The position numbers and the translations under genes are program-made. From Alcanivorax sp. (lineage in GTDB: Bacteria > Pseudomonadota > Gammaproteobacteria > Pseudomonadales > Alcanivoracaceae), in contig NZ_PBSH01000030.1 of NCBI RefSeq assembly GCF_002726155.1, forward strand, positions 1 through 64,000: a stretch of DNA of 64,000 nt. The letters run 5' to 3'. How positions within the stretch are numbered: position 1 is the stretch's first letter; every line of letters begins with the position of its first letter. Below, piece after piece: positions 28,142 to 36,631 of this stretch. The notes beneath the pieces were generated by a model that searched no databases, had not been told where the DNA came from, and saw only the letters and a list, made by a program, of their open reading frames with translations.

Positions 28142-31100
28142 GCGTCATCTCCCGGCTCGCGCCATTGGGCGTGCTGATAGAGCGGGGCATAGAGTTGCTC
28201 AGTCCAGTAGGCGAAGGCGTTGGCATCGCCATGGGTAGCGGCCATCAAGGTGTCAAAGTCTGTCCAGGCGCGGGCAATGGCCGGCTCTTTTTCCTGTTCG
28301 CCGGTGTGCATGAAGCCGGATTCGAATGCCTTGCGTGCTTCGCTTTCTCCTCGTTCCTTTTCTTCGCCTTTAAGCCAGGCAAAAGCGGTGGCACAGGCAA
28401 TGGGCAGCGGTTCGCACAGGGCTTGCTGCCAGGCATACCCGAGCTGATCCAGACATTGCTGGGCGTCACTGCGATTCAGGTGCGGCAAGGTAAAGAGGCC
28501 GTCCTGGCCCTGAATATGGGTAGTGAGCGGCTGCCCGACGGCGCAGGCGGCCAGGTGCAGCACCCAGTCCCGGGTGAGTTTGTCGAAGCGGCCATTGAGC
28601 TTGCCGGTGTGCAGCACCAGCCGTTGGGCGTTGGCCGCGGGGCCGCGCAAATCGGTGAGCCAGTCTTCGATCTGCAGTGGGCCGGTGTTGAGGCGGATTT
28701 CCTGTTGCGGTTGCGGTGCGCCGCACTCGGCCAGCAGGGAAAAGTAGTGTTCCAGTGGCTGCGACAGGGGCATCAGCAGGCTGTCACGGCTGCCCTCGTC
28801 AAAGGGCGCCAGGGGCAGGTCGCCGCTGCCGGCCAGCCGATCCATGGCCTCCGTCATGGCGTCGCCGGCATGCTCGGGGCCGGCGCGCAGGGCTTCAGTG
28901 AGCAACTGGTCCTGTAACTGGAAACGCTGCAGGCCGTCGAAGGAAAAGGGTTCGCTGTCGTCCAGTACCTGCCGCTGTTGTTTCAGGCGAGCCTTCAGGC
29001 GTTGCTCGAAAAAATGCGCCACGGGCTGCTTGAGAAAACGGCCGAGAGCGGCACAGCTAATCGGTTCATCGTTTTCCAGTGGCGGCAGGGGCTGGTCGTT
29101 GCTGACAGCAGGCGCTTGTCCATCGTGGAGGGCTCGCCATTCGTTGGCGTAGGTGTGTAATGAATCGCTGTGAGGCAAGCCGGAATCGTTGGCCAACTCC
29201 TGGTCGGCATGGAAAAAATAGCGGGCGCTGAACGGTTGCAGCGGATGGGCCATGGTGAGGGCCTCCACGGGGTCGCCCTGCTCGGTGTGCCAGCGCTGGT
29301 TGATGTGGTCGCGCAGTTGCGCCACTAACACTGAGGGCGGGCGTTCGCTGTTGTCGCGCACGTTGCGACCGGTCCAACTGATGTAGAAGCTGTCGCGGGC
29401 GCTGAGCATGGCTTCGAGAAACAGGTAACGGTCGTCGTCGCGTCGGGAACGATCGCCGGGGCGGTAGTTGCCCCATTGGCGCATTAAATCGAAATCCATG
29501 GGTTGCTGTTGGCGCGGGTAGTCGCCGTCTTTCATGCCCAGCAGGCAGACATGGCGAAAGGGAATGGCGCGCATGGGCATCAGGGTGCAGACGTTGATGC
29601 GCCCGGCCATAAAACGTTGCGACAGGCTTTCTGCATTCAGGGCATCGAGTAACGGTCGGCGTGCCACGGTGAGCGGCAGAGGGCTGTCGAAGTCGGCTTC
29701 GGCGCAGGCGGCCAGCCAGTCGTTGAGAGCATCGCGCAGGCCCGCATCCAGGGCCTGGTCCGCTTCGTCCACGGGAGCGAACAGGTCATCCAGCAGTTGG
29801 ATAAAGCGTTGTTGCCACTCCCTGGCGCTGGCGTCCTGACGGCTTTGTTGCCAGTGCTGTTCCAGGGTGTCGAGCAGGCGAGACAGGCGTCCGGCCAGTT
29901 CCGCGCCCAGCCCGGCCACTTCGTCCAGGGGCTCAATGCCCATCCAGGCCGGGCCGTCGCCGAGCAGGTAGCCTGCCAGCATCCGCTTCAGGCCGAAGGC
30001 CCAGCTGTTCTGTTCGAAACCGGGTACGTCCAGGGTGTTACGCTGCTGGCTGTTCAGGCCCCAGCGAATGCGGGCCTGGTCAATCCAGCGGGCCAGTTGT
30101 GGCAGGTCGCCTTCGTCGATGCCGAAGCGTTCGCGCACTGCGGGCACATCCAGCAAGTCGAGAATATCGGTGGCGGTGAAGCGCCACTGGGGCAGATGCA
30201 GCAGGGACTCCACCGCCTGCGCCAGGGGTGAGGCGGCGCCAGCGCTGCGGTCGCTGAGGGTGTAGGGCAGATAGCGCGGATCGTCCCGTTCCAGACGACC
30301 GAAAACCGCATCAATGTGCGGCGCGTAAGCTTCGATGTCGGGCACCATCACGATCACGTCCCGGGGCTGCAGGCTCGGGTCGTTGCTGAACCGGTCCAGC
30401 AATTCATCCTGCAGAATTTCCACTTCCCGCTGGGCGCTGTGGCCGATACGGAACTGGAGAGAATCGTCCATTTCCAGAGGCGGACGCCGGTCCGGTGTCG
30501 GTAGGGGTTCCAGATCGAGGATGTCCTGTTGCAGCTGCTGCAACAAAGTGTGCGGTTCGCGGTTTTCAAACAGGTCGATCTGGTTCTGGAAGGCGCTGCG
30601 ATAACTGTCTGGATCGTCGTGGTCGTAGAGCAGACCGATAAAGTCCCGGCCCTGTTTGCCCCAGGCGGCCAGCAGTGGATTGACGCGATTTTCCGGCAGG
30701 GCGGTCAGGTGGCGTTTGCGGTTGTCCAGCTGGCGCCGCAGCAGTTGTTTGTCTTCGACGATATCTGCCCAGTAATGCTGACAGGGGTTCTGTACCAGCA
30801 TCAGGATCTGGCAGTGCTGGCTGAGCGCGGCCAACGCTTCCAGAGCCTGCTGGGGCAGGGCGCTGATGCCGAAGATGATCAGGCGTCGCGGCAGGCCGGG
30901 CGGTGGCATGCCCTGTTCCTGATGTTGAGTCAGTGCGGCCATGAAATCCCGGTGGATGGCGCTGCGGCTGAGGCCCTGTTTGCTGTCATCCATGTCTGCC
31001 AGCAGGGCGCGCCACAGGTGTGCCTGCCAGAGCTGGCTGGTGGGAAACTCATCAAAGGCGTCGCGATCCTGGGCCTTGCGCAGACGGTCGTTGCCGCTTT

Positions 31101-31560
31101 CCCAGTCCGCCAGCCAGTCTGCCCGATACACCTGATAGGCATCGAACAGATCTGCCAGTCGCTCGGCCAGCTGATGGCGTTTGCGGCCATCCACATCGTC
31201 GGCGAGAAAATGCCGCAGGGGGCCGAAGTGCTCGTTGTTGAGCAAGGCAGGCAGTAGCCGGTACAGGCGCCAAAGCAAACGGGACTTGTCGAACGGTGAC
31301 GTACGTGGGACCTGGTCTTCACCGAGCACGGTGCGGTAGGCCCCCCACAGGAAACGGGCGGGCATCTGGAACTGGAAACCGGCGCTGATACCCAGGGCAT
31401 CCGCCAGTTGCAGTTTCAGCCACTGGGCCATGCCGTTGGACTGTACCAGAAAGGTTTCCGTTTCCAGTGGCGGCAGTGGCTCACGTTGCAGCCAGTCCGC
31501 CACCAGCTCGGTAAGGGTTTCCAGACGGTTGCCGTGCAGCACCATCAGCCCGTTTTGCAT
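28138..31560 (-). CDS. recC: RecBCD exonuclease V gamma subunit RecC
   Basis: 1140-aa subunit that holds the complex and recognises Chi. ATG 31560 (MQNGLMVLHGNRLETLTELV) follows AAGGAA. The N-terminal part keeps LVQSNGMAQWLKLQLADALG-ISAGFQFQMPARFLW, the inactive helicase-like domains follow, and residues about 640-720 contain MRAIPFRHVCLLGMKDGDYP and PGDRSRRDDDRYLFLEAMLS-ARDSFYISW. The C-terminal inactive nuclease-like domain ends near residue 1140. First gene of the recCBD unit. Confidence 0.95.
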   Translation of the reverse strand: MQNGLMVLHGNRLETLTELVADWLQREPLPPLETETFLVQSNGMAQWLKLQLADALGISAGFQFQMPARFLWGAYRTVLGEDQVPRTSPFDKSRLLWRLYRLLPALLNNEHFGPLRHFLADDVDGRKRHQLAERLADLFDAYQVYRADWLADWESGNDRLRKAQDRDAFDEFPTSQLWQAHLWRALLADMDDSKQGLSRSAIHRDFMAALTQHQEQGMPPPGLPRRLIIFGISALPQQALEALAALSQHCQILMLVQNPCQHYWADIVEDKQLLRRQLDNRKRHLTALPENRVNPLLAAWGKQGRDFIGLLYDHDDPDSYRSAFQNQIDLFENREPHTLLQQLQQDILDLEPLPTPDRRPPLEMDDSLQFRIGHSAQREVEILQDELLDRFSNDPSLQPRDVIVMVPDIEAYAPHIDAVFGRLERDDPRYLPYTLSDRSAGAASPLAQAVESLLHLPQWRFTATDILDLLDVPAVRERFGIDEGDLPQLARWIDQARIRWGLNSQQRNTLDVPGFEQNSWAFGLKRMLAGYLLGDGPAWMGIEPLDEVAGLGAELAGRLSRLLDTLEQHWQQSRQDASAREWQQRFIQLLDDLFAPVDEADQALDAGLRDALNDWLAACAEADFDSPLPLTVARRPLLDALNAESLSQRFMAGRINVCTLMPMRAIPFRHVCLLGMKDGDYPRQQQPMDFDLMRQWGNYRPGDRSRRDDDRYLFLEAMLSARDSFYISWTGRNVRDNSERPPSVLVAQLRDHINQRWHTEQGDPVEALTMAHPLQPFSARYFFHADQELANDSGLPHSDSLHTYANEWRALHDGQAPAVSNDQPLPPLENDEPISCAALGRFLKQPVAHFFEQRLKARLKQQRQVLDDSEPFSFDGLQRFQLQDQLLTEALRAGPEHAGDAMTEAMDRLAGSGDLPLAPFDEGSRDSLLMPLSQPLEHYFSLLAECGAPQPQQEIRLNTGPLQIEDWLTDLRGPAANAQRLVLHTGKLNGRFDKLTRDWVLHLAACAVGQPLTTHIQGQDGLFTLPHLNRSDAQQCLDQLGYAWQQALCEPLPIACATAFAWLKGEEKERGESEARKAFESGFMHTGEQEKEPAIARAWTDFDTLMAATHGDANAFAYWTEQLYAPLYQHAQWREPGDDA

Positions 31561-31716
31561 GGAGATTCCTTGCGCGAAATTGCGTTTGTGCGAAAGGGTC
31601 TAGCCTAAGGGAGAAGCGCTTGCCGTGCTACAACAGCTAGCCATATCTGGTGCAAAGGATGGGAGGGGCTGAACGAGGGGTGTAGCCAGATTTTGTTGTG
31701 GGGAAATAGTTGGGTG

Positions 31717-31812
31717 GTAGAAGCGAGTAACGAGTTTCGAGTCTCGAAAAGCAAAAACCATTCTTCGGTTGAAGGTTTTGACTTTCGCAACTCGCTCCTC
31801 GTCACTCGCTAC
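31717..31812. repeat. Imperfect palindromic repeat, copy 1 (left of lysE)
   Basis: GTAGAAGCGAGTAACGAG...CAAAAACC (31717-31759) and GGTTTTGACTTTCGCAACTC...ACTCGCTAC (31774-31812) are inverted copies over about 40 bp. Both contain the sub-motif GCGAGTnACGAG / CGAGTTGCGA. Copy 2 is at 34102-34170. They belong to a dispersed intergenic repeat family by appearance. Confidence 0.7.
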
Positions 31813-31819
31813 TGAATCG

Positions 31820-32524
31820 CTACAGCACACTCATCCACCAGTTGAGGCGTTCCCGCTTCGGGGGCGGTGCGGGTTTTTCCTGCTGCTCTTTGGCGGTCTG
31901 GCTTTCGGTTTCACTGGCCTGGCTGGGCTGAATGCCGAAGGTAGGGTACAGCGAAGCCACCAGCAGAGCGGCCATGGTGCGATTGAATGTGAGCAGGCGC
32001 TGTCCTTCCTGGAGCCAGTTTTTCAGCACCACACCGAACAGGTTCCAGCTACTGATCAGGGGCAGCCCCACAATCAGGAAGGCACCGGCAACGATGGCGA
32101 CGCTGACGGTAAAATCGCCGGGGCGGGTAAAGGTGGCGACACCGGTGAGGATCATCATCCATGCCTTGGGGTTTACCCACTGAAACAGGGCCGCCTGCAT
32201 AAAGGTCAGCGGTTTGGCGTTATAGCGATCGTCATTCAACGAGCGGGCGCGTACGAGCTGCCAGGCCAGATAGAGTAGATACAGGGCGCCGCTGATTCGC
32301 AGGGCTGTAACGGCTTGGGGAAAACGGATTAGCAGTTGCCCAAGCCCCAACGCTACGCACAAGAGAATCACCTGGCAGCCGATGGCGATGCCCAGAATGT
32401 GCGGCAAGGAGCGACGAAAACCGGCATTGGCACCGGAGGCCATAAGCATCAGGTTATTGGGGCCAGGGGTGCCGGTCATGATAGTGACAAAGCCGATCAG
32501 AGCGACTAGCTGTTCCGTTGGCAT
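31820..32524 (-). CDS. LysE/RhtB-family amino acid exporter
   Basis: 234-aa membrane protein with about six helices. Start ATG 32524 (MPTEQLVALIGFVTIMTGTP) follows AAAAGGAA; a start 30 nt earlier is open but less likely. The N-terminal signature TPGPNNLMLMASGANAGFRR matches LysE carriers, and FQWVNPKAWMMILTGVATF is the conserved second half motif. The C terminus has a long hydrophilic tail (SQASETESQTAKEQQEKPAP) unusual for the family. Divergent from the MocR regulator, which probably controls it and senses the exported amino acid or a metabolite. Confidence 0.92.
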   Translation of the reverse strand: MPTEQLVALIGFVTIMTGTPGPNNLMLMASGANAGFRRSLPHILGIAIGCQVILLCVALGLGQLLIRFPQAVTALRISGALYLLYLAWQLVRARSLNDDRYNAKPLTFMQAALFQWVNPKAWMMILTGVATFTRPGDFTVSVAIVAGAFLIVGLPLISSWNLFGVVLKNWLQEGQRLLTFNRTMAALLVASLYPTFGIQPSQASETESQTAKEQQEKPAPPPKRERLNWWMSVL

Positions 32525-32606
32525 GACGACGTTCCTTTTCTGAAGCTGGTTCAATAGGGTAGGTGGACAACGTTGGCCATTACAGATATAAGAAAAAAAT
32601 ATTGAG

Positions 32607-32641
32607 GCGGTACAGATTAGATGAACAGCAATCTGTGCCGC
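32607..32641. promoter_or_regulatory. Probable operator in the lysE-mocR divergent region
   Basis: GCGGTACAGATT (32607-32618) and AATCTGTGCCGC (32630-32641) form a 12-bp inverted repeat with one mismatch around an 11-bp spacer. It sits in the divergent promoter region, a few bases before the first candidate starts of mocR. TACAGATATA at 32581-32590 is an extra half-site-like copy. Confidence 0.6.
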
Positions 32642-32676
32642 TTGTTATGCTAAAAACTGTATCGGATATTTATCTC

Positions 32677-34077
32677 ATGACGTTGTATCAAAGCCTGGCT
32701 GACCGGTTGCAGGTCCTGATTCGTGATCAGGTATATCCGGTGGGCAGCCGTTTGCCCGGTGTGCGGGTGCTGGCGGAACAGCAACAGGTCAGTGTGTCCA
32801 CGGCGGTGAATGCCTGCCGGGAACTGGAGCAGCGCGGTGTGTTGGAAGCCCGCCCCCGGTCCGGGTATTACGTACGCCAGCCGCCGGTGGTGCGTGAGCC
32901 TCCCCGGGTGACCACGGCAAGCCGGCGGCCGCGCCGGATTACCGGTCAGGAGCGGGTGCTGCAGATACTACAGAATGTGAATAATCCTTCAGTGGTGAAC
33001 CTGGGAGCGGCGGTGCCGGCGCCGGAATATATGCCGGTGGCAGCCATGGAAAGGGTGTTTCACAGCGTATTGCGGGAGGAGCGTCGCCGCTGCGTGGGCT
33101 ACGCCTTTCCTCCCGGGGCCCCGGAACTGTGTACCCAGGTTGCCCGTCGGCTGGCGGGATTGCAGTGCGAGGTCAGCCCGGAAGATGTGTTGATTACCAA
33201 TAGTTGCCAGGAATCTGTAGCCATTGCGCTCAAGCTGACCACCCAGCCTGGCGACACCGTGGCGATTGAATCGCCCACTTATTATGGGCTGTTACAGGTG
33301 ATCGACTCGCTGGGTCTGAAGGCATTGGAAATTCCTACTGATCCCGAGGAGGGGATTTCCCTGGAGGCCCTGACCCTGGCGCTGGAACGCTGGAAAGTTT
33401 CGGCCTGTGTGGTGGTGTCGAATTTTTCCAACCCGCTCGGGGTGCGGCTTTCCGATACGCGTAAACAAGCGCTGCTGGCACTGTTGTCGAAGCACAAGGT
33501 GCCGCTGGTGGAGGATGATATCTACGGGGATTTGCCGTTGAGCGGGCCGCGGCCGCGGCCAGTGAAAAGCTGGGACCGTACGGGCTTGGTGTATTACTGC
33601 TCGTCCTCGTCGAAAACCCTGTCTGCGGGGTTGCGGGTGGGGTGGTTGGTGACGCCGGAGCGTCATCGGGAAAAGGCCCAGTATCTGCAATTTATCAATA
33701 CGGTATCGGTGGCCACGCCATCACAGCTGGTGCTGGCACGCTATCTGGAGCGTGGCCATTACGACAGGTTTCTGCGCCAGCTGTGCGGTGAGCACGCCCG
33801 GGGTGTGGCAAGAATGACTGAGCGGGTGACGCAGTTGTTTCCGCAACAGACCCGGGTGAGCCGGCCTGCGGGTGGGTTCGTGTTGTGGGTGGAGTTGCCG
33901 GGGGAAGTGGACACCACCGAACTGATGGAAAAAGCGCTGGAAGCCGGGGTGAGTTTTGCGCCGGGTTCGCTGTTTTCCGCCTCCGGAAAATTCGCCAACT
34001 GTTTGCGACTGAATTGCGCGGTGAAATGGGACAACCGGGTGGAGCAGGCGCTGGTGACGCTGTCGCGGTTATTGTAG
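32677..34077 (+). CDS. MocR-type GntR/aminotransferase fusion regulator
   Basis: 466 aa with an N-terminal GntR winged helix (about 1-72: LYQSLADRLQVLIRDQVYPV, SVSTAVNACRELEQRGVLEA) joined to a PLP-dependent fold-type I aminotransferase-like domain (about 110-460). The PLP-lysine motif is CSSSSKTLSAGLRVGWLV and the Asp/Tyr region is VEDDIYGDLPLSG. I chose ATG 32677 because the family begins with this helix; ATG 32647 or GTG 32563 would add non-conserved residues. MocR proteins sense amino acid- or vitamin-derived PLP adducts; divergent LysE-family exporter is the likely target. Confidence 0.9.
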   Translation: MTLYQSLADRLQVLIRDQVYPVGSRLPGVRVLAEQQQVSVSTAVNACRELEQRGVLEARPRSGYYVRQPPVVREPPRVTTASRRPRRITGQERVLQILQNVNNPSVVNLGAAVPAPEYMPVAAMERVFHSVLREERRRCVGYAFPPGAPELCTQVARRLAGLQCEVSPEDVLITNSCQESVAIALKLTTQPGDTVAIESPTYYGLLQVIDSLGLKALEIPTDPEEGISLEALTLALERWKVSACVVVSNFSNPLGVRLSDTRKQALLALLSKHKVPLVEDDIYGDLPLSGPRPRPVKSWDRTGLVYYCSSSSKTLSAGLRVGWLVTPERHREKAQYLQFINTVSVATPSQLVLARYLERGHYDRFLRQLCGEHARGVARMTERVTQLFPQQTRVSRPAGGFVLWVELPGEVDTTELMEKALEAGVSFAPGSLFSASGKFANCLRLNCAVKWDNRVEQALVTLSRLL

Positions 34078-34101
34078 CGGCGGAATTGAACGCTACTTTG
34101 T

Positions 34102-34170
34102 CGTTACAAGTTACGAGCAGCGAGAAGATAAAACCGGTTTTGCATTTCGCTTCTCGTAACTCGCAACTCG
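34102..34170. repeat. Imperfect palindromic repeat, copy 2 (right of mocR)
   Basis: CGTTACAAGTTACGAGCAGC...AAAACC (34102-34135) abuts GGTTTTGCATTTCGCTTCTC...GCAACTCG (34136-34170). The arms are inverted copies and share the GAGTTGCGAGTTACGAG and AAAACC elements with copy 1, so lysE-mocR is bracketed by two members of one family. Confidence 0.7.
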
Positions 34171-34207
34171 GGTTTTCATGCCTTCGGCGATGCCGCCTGG
34201 GTTTGGC

Positions 34208-34639
34208 TTACATCATCACCGAGCCAAGCACTTCACGGTTACCATCCTGAAGCTTGATGACCTGGCCGTCCTGTTTGATCAGGGTGTAGCTTTGCTGGGC
34301 GGCCATCACGGTGATGGAGCCGTCCGCGTTGTAGGTCAGTTCGGCTTTATTGCCCAGCCCGTCGGTCACGGTTTCGGTGGTGCCAGCCACCTTGGCCCCT
34401 TCCTTGCTGATCGGGTTGGTGCCAGTCCAGAACTCGATGGAGTTAAAAATAATGATATCGCCAAGCAAAGACAGGCCGTAAACGGGAATCCACCAGAAGG
34501 CAAAGGAAATACCCTGATTGACGTATTTGTTGTTGGTGGCGTCGGCGTTCCAGTCCTGCACGGTATCGAACAGGGCATTCTGGCCAAGACAGCCGGTCAG
34601 CAGAGCGGCAGCAGATGCACTGGCGAGAATTTTCTTCAT
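34208..34639 (-). CDS. DUF3332-family lipoprotein
   Basis: 143-aa predicted lipoprotein. MKKILASASAAALLTGC is a lipoprotein signal with lipobox LTGC (Cys17). The mature part contains a hydrophobic stretch ISFAFWWIPVYGLSLLGDII-IFNSIEFWTG (about residues 44-73), typical of DUF3332, and a beta-rich C-terminal half (NADGSITVMAAQQSYTLIKQ). Function unknown in the family. Start ATG 34639 with AAGGAGAG upstream. Confidence 0.85.
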   Translation of the reverse strand: MKKILASASAAALLTGCLGQNALFDTVQDWNADATNNKYVNQGISFAFWWIPVYGLSLLGDIIIFNSIEFWTGTNPISKEGAKVAGTTETVTDGLGNKAELTYNADGSITVMAAQQSYTLIKQDGQVIKLQDGNREVLGSVMM

Positions 34640-34723
34640 CGGACTCTCCTTGGGTTGGGTGAATTCATTATTGCTGCCATTCAGCGGTAAGAGGAAGGGG
34701 GGGGCAATGAATAGTGAATAATT

Positions 34724-34849
34724 AATAGTTAATAACGACGCGATTTAAGTGTCGTGTTGTTTGAAACGCAAGAGGCCGCGCCCGAATATCCGGCGCGGCC
34801 TCTTGCGTTTCAAAATCAACAACGCGCTCTCGCACCGTTATTAACTATT
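34724..34849. repeat. Nested inverted repeat between kamA and the DUF3332 gene
   Basis: Outer arms AATAGTTAATAACG (34724-34737) and CGTTATTAACTATT (34836-34849) are exact inverted copies. Inside them a 23-bp perfect stem runs from 34760-34782 to 34792-34814 (GAAACGCAAGAGGCCGCGCC and complement) around a 9-nt loop. It may terminate the minus-strand kamA transcript, though there is no T run, or be a small MITE-like element. Flanking TAATTATTAATT strings add low-complexity AT. Confidence 0.75.
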
Positions 34850-34871
34850 CACTATTAATTATTAATTGGCG

Positions 34872-36263
34872 TTATTCGCTTTCCATTTCTGCCAGCTCGT
34901 CTTCGAAGAAAAACGTGTCTTCACCGAAGGCCGGCTCCAGGTGATTCAGCCAGGTGGCTTCCTCGTTGTACTTGGCGAAGAAAGGCCGTTGCACCCAGTC
35001 GTGGTTGCGGCCCTGAATAAAGCGCAGGGCGAACACTTTCTCGCCGTTGATTTCGGTAACGCCCTGGATTTCCACCTTGCCCGGGTGGCTGGACATGCTC
35101 GGGCCGCGCGCGGTGCGGGCGATGCCGGATACCTGTTTCATGGCATCGCGATAGATCTCCCAGGCCTTGGCAAGCGGTACTTCAAAGTAATGCCGGGCGC
35201 CGGTGTCGCGCTCCACAAACATGTAATAAGGAATGATGCCCAGCTCGACCTGGGTCTGCCACAGGCGTGCCCAGTCGTCGGCGTTGTCGTTGATGTGCGC
35301 CAGCAGCGGGCCCTGGGCGCGAATTACTGCGCCGGTTGCACGTACCCGTTTTACCGCTTCACGGGCGATGTCGGTTTCCAGTTCCTGCCAGTGGTTGTAG
35401 TGCGCCATCAGCGCCAGGTGTTTGCCGCTGGCGATCACTTCCTCGAACAGGTCGAGCAGGTCTTTGGCGTCGGCGTCGGAGACCACACGCTGGGGCCAGA
35501 AGGTGAGGGCCTTGGAACCGATACGGATGGTGCGGATCTGTTCCAGTTCCAGCAGCGGTTCGATATGCGCCCGCAGGTTTTTGGTTTTCATTACCAGCGG
35601 GTCGCCGCCGGTGATCAGCACATCGGAAATTTCCGGGTGGGCCTGAATGTACTTCTTCAGTTGCCCGGCTTCCTTGGTGGCAATTTTCAGGTCGTTGTCA
35701 CCGATGAACTGGGCCCAGCGGAAACAGAAGGTGCAGTAGCTGTGGCAGACCTGGCCCTGGCTGGGAAAAAACAGCACGGTTTCATTGTACTTGTGCTGAA
35801 TACCTTCAATCTTTTCGCCATCCACTTCCGGGATGTTGTGTTCCATTTGCCCGGCGGGATGCGGGTTCAGCGCTTCGCGGACTTCGGCGATGGAGGCCTT
35901 GATGACGGCTTTGTCGCCTCCGCGCATGGCCTCGGCGACCTTGTCGAAGTGTTCCGGTGCCAGCATGCCTTTCTGGGGAAAGGTGAGCTGGTAGATGGGA
36001 TCATTGGGAACCTTGTCCCAGTTGATCAGCTCATTGATGACGTATTCATTGACCCGAAACGGCAGCACATTCGCGACCACGTCCATGGCAAAGCGGGTCT
36101 CGTCGTCCAGGCGCTTGAGTGGCTCGATCTTGTCGAGCTGGCGCGCCGTGTAGACCTTGAACCGGCGGGGTTCGTCGTAGGCTTGTTCGGCAGATTGAGC
36201 CAGCTTGTCGGTGCTCTCACGGGTGTCCTGGTGCAGCGGAATAACCGTATTGGTTTCGGGCAT
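34872..36263 (-). CDS. KamA-family radical SAM protein (lysine 2,3-aminomutase-like)
   Basis: 463 aa. Start ATG 36263 (MPETNTVIPLHQDTRESTDK) follows GAGGAG. The radical SAM cluster motif CHSYCTFCFRWAQF (Cys-x3-Cys-x2-Cys, about residues 190) and ISDVLITGGDPLVMKTKNL are typical of KamA/EpmB enzymes. RIGSKALTFWPQRV follows. Near the C terminus SMSSHPGKVEIQGV contains a GK that could hold PLP, as the PLP lysine of lysine 2,3-aminomutase does. It is longer than EpmB (about 340 aa) and has an extra N-terminal part. The reaction is probably a PLP/SAM-dependent amino-group migration, but the substrate is not decided. No beta-lysine acetyltransferase is nearby. Confidence 0.85.
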   Translation of the reverse strand: MPETNTVIPLHQDTRESTDKLAQSAEQAYDEPRRFKVYTARQLDKIEPLKRLDDETRFAMDVVANVLPFRVNEYVINELINWDKVPNDPIYQLTFPQKGMLAPEHFDKVAEAMRGGDKAVIKASIAEVREALNPHPAGQMEHNIPEVDGEKIEGIQHKYNETVLFFPSQGQVCHSYCTFCFRWAQFIGDNDLKIATKEAGQLKKYIQAHPEISDVLITGGDPLVMKTKNLRAHIEPLLELEQIRTIRIGSKALTFWPQRVVSDADAKDLLDLFEEVIASGKHLALMAHYNHWQELETDIAREAVKRVRATGAVIRAQGPLLAHINDNADDWARLWQTQVELGIIPYYMFVERDTGARHYFEVPLAKAWEIYRDAMKQVSGIARTARGPSMSSHPGKVEIQGVTEINGEKVFALRFIQGRNHDWVQRPFFAKYNEEATWLNHLEPAFGEDTFFFEDELAEMESE

Positions 36264-36631
36264 GGTATCGCTCCTCATCATGCGCCGGCATGACGATAAC
36301 GCCGTCAACACCGGTACACTGGTTGCCTAAACCAGCGGAATTAGTCGTTACTACTGATGGCCAGCGGCGGCTGGCGCTGAGTCGGGCTTGTCTGGCCCGT
36401 TTAACGTGCGTCGGCAAGGCGACGCAGAGGACTTGGAACGAATCGCCCCCCAGCCTGATCGGGGAGGAGAGTGGTCATTTGCTGCACGCTGTTTAATAGA
36501 CGCGAGCCGACCGGTGTTCCAAAAGAGAGCGTATTCTAGGGAAGCGGCGCGCAAAGCGCAAAGCGCAACGGATGCTGGCCTCGCCGGTTATGCTATCGTT
36601 GAGCGGATACCTGTTTCAGAGACGGAACTGA
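36264..36631. other. Intergenic region between kamA and cls; small heptamer repeat
   Basis: Divergent promoter region of about 370 bp with no convincing gene. It holds a small hairpin CTGGTTGCCTAAACCAG near 36319 and three tandem 7-mers (GCGCAAA, GCGCAAA, GCGCAAC) at 36549-36569. Confidence 0.5.

Noticed and set aside
34866..36293. 475-codon plus-strand frame opposite kamA
   Set aside because: Antisense to a radical SAM gene with intact motifs; low-complexity composition.
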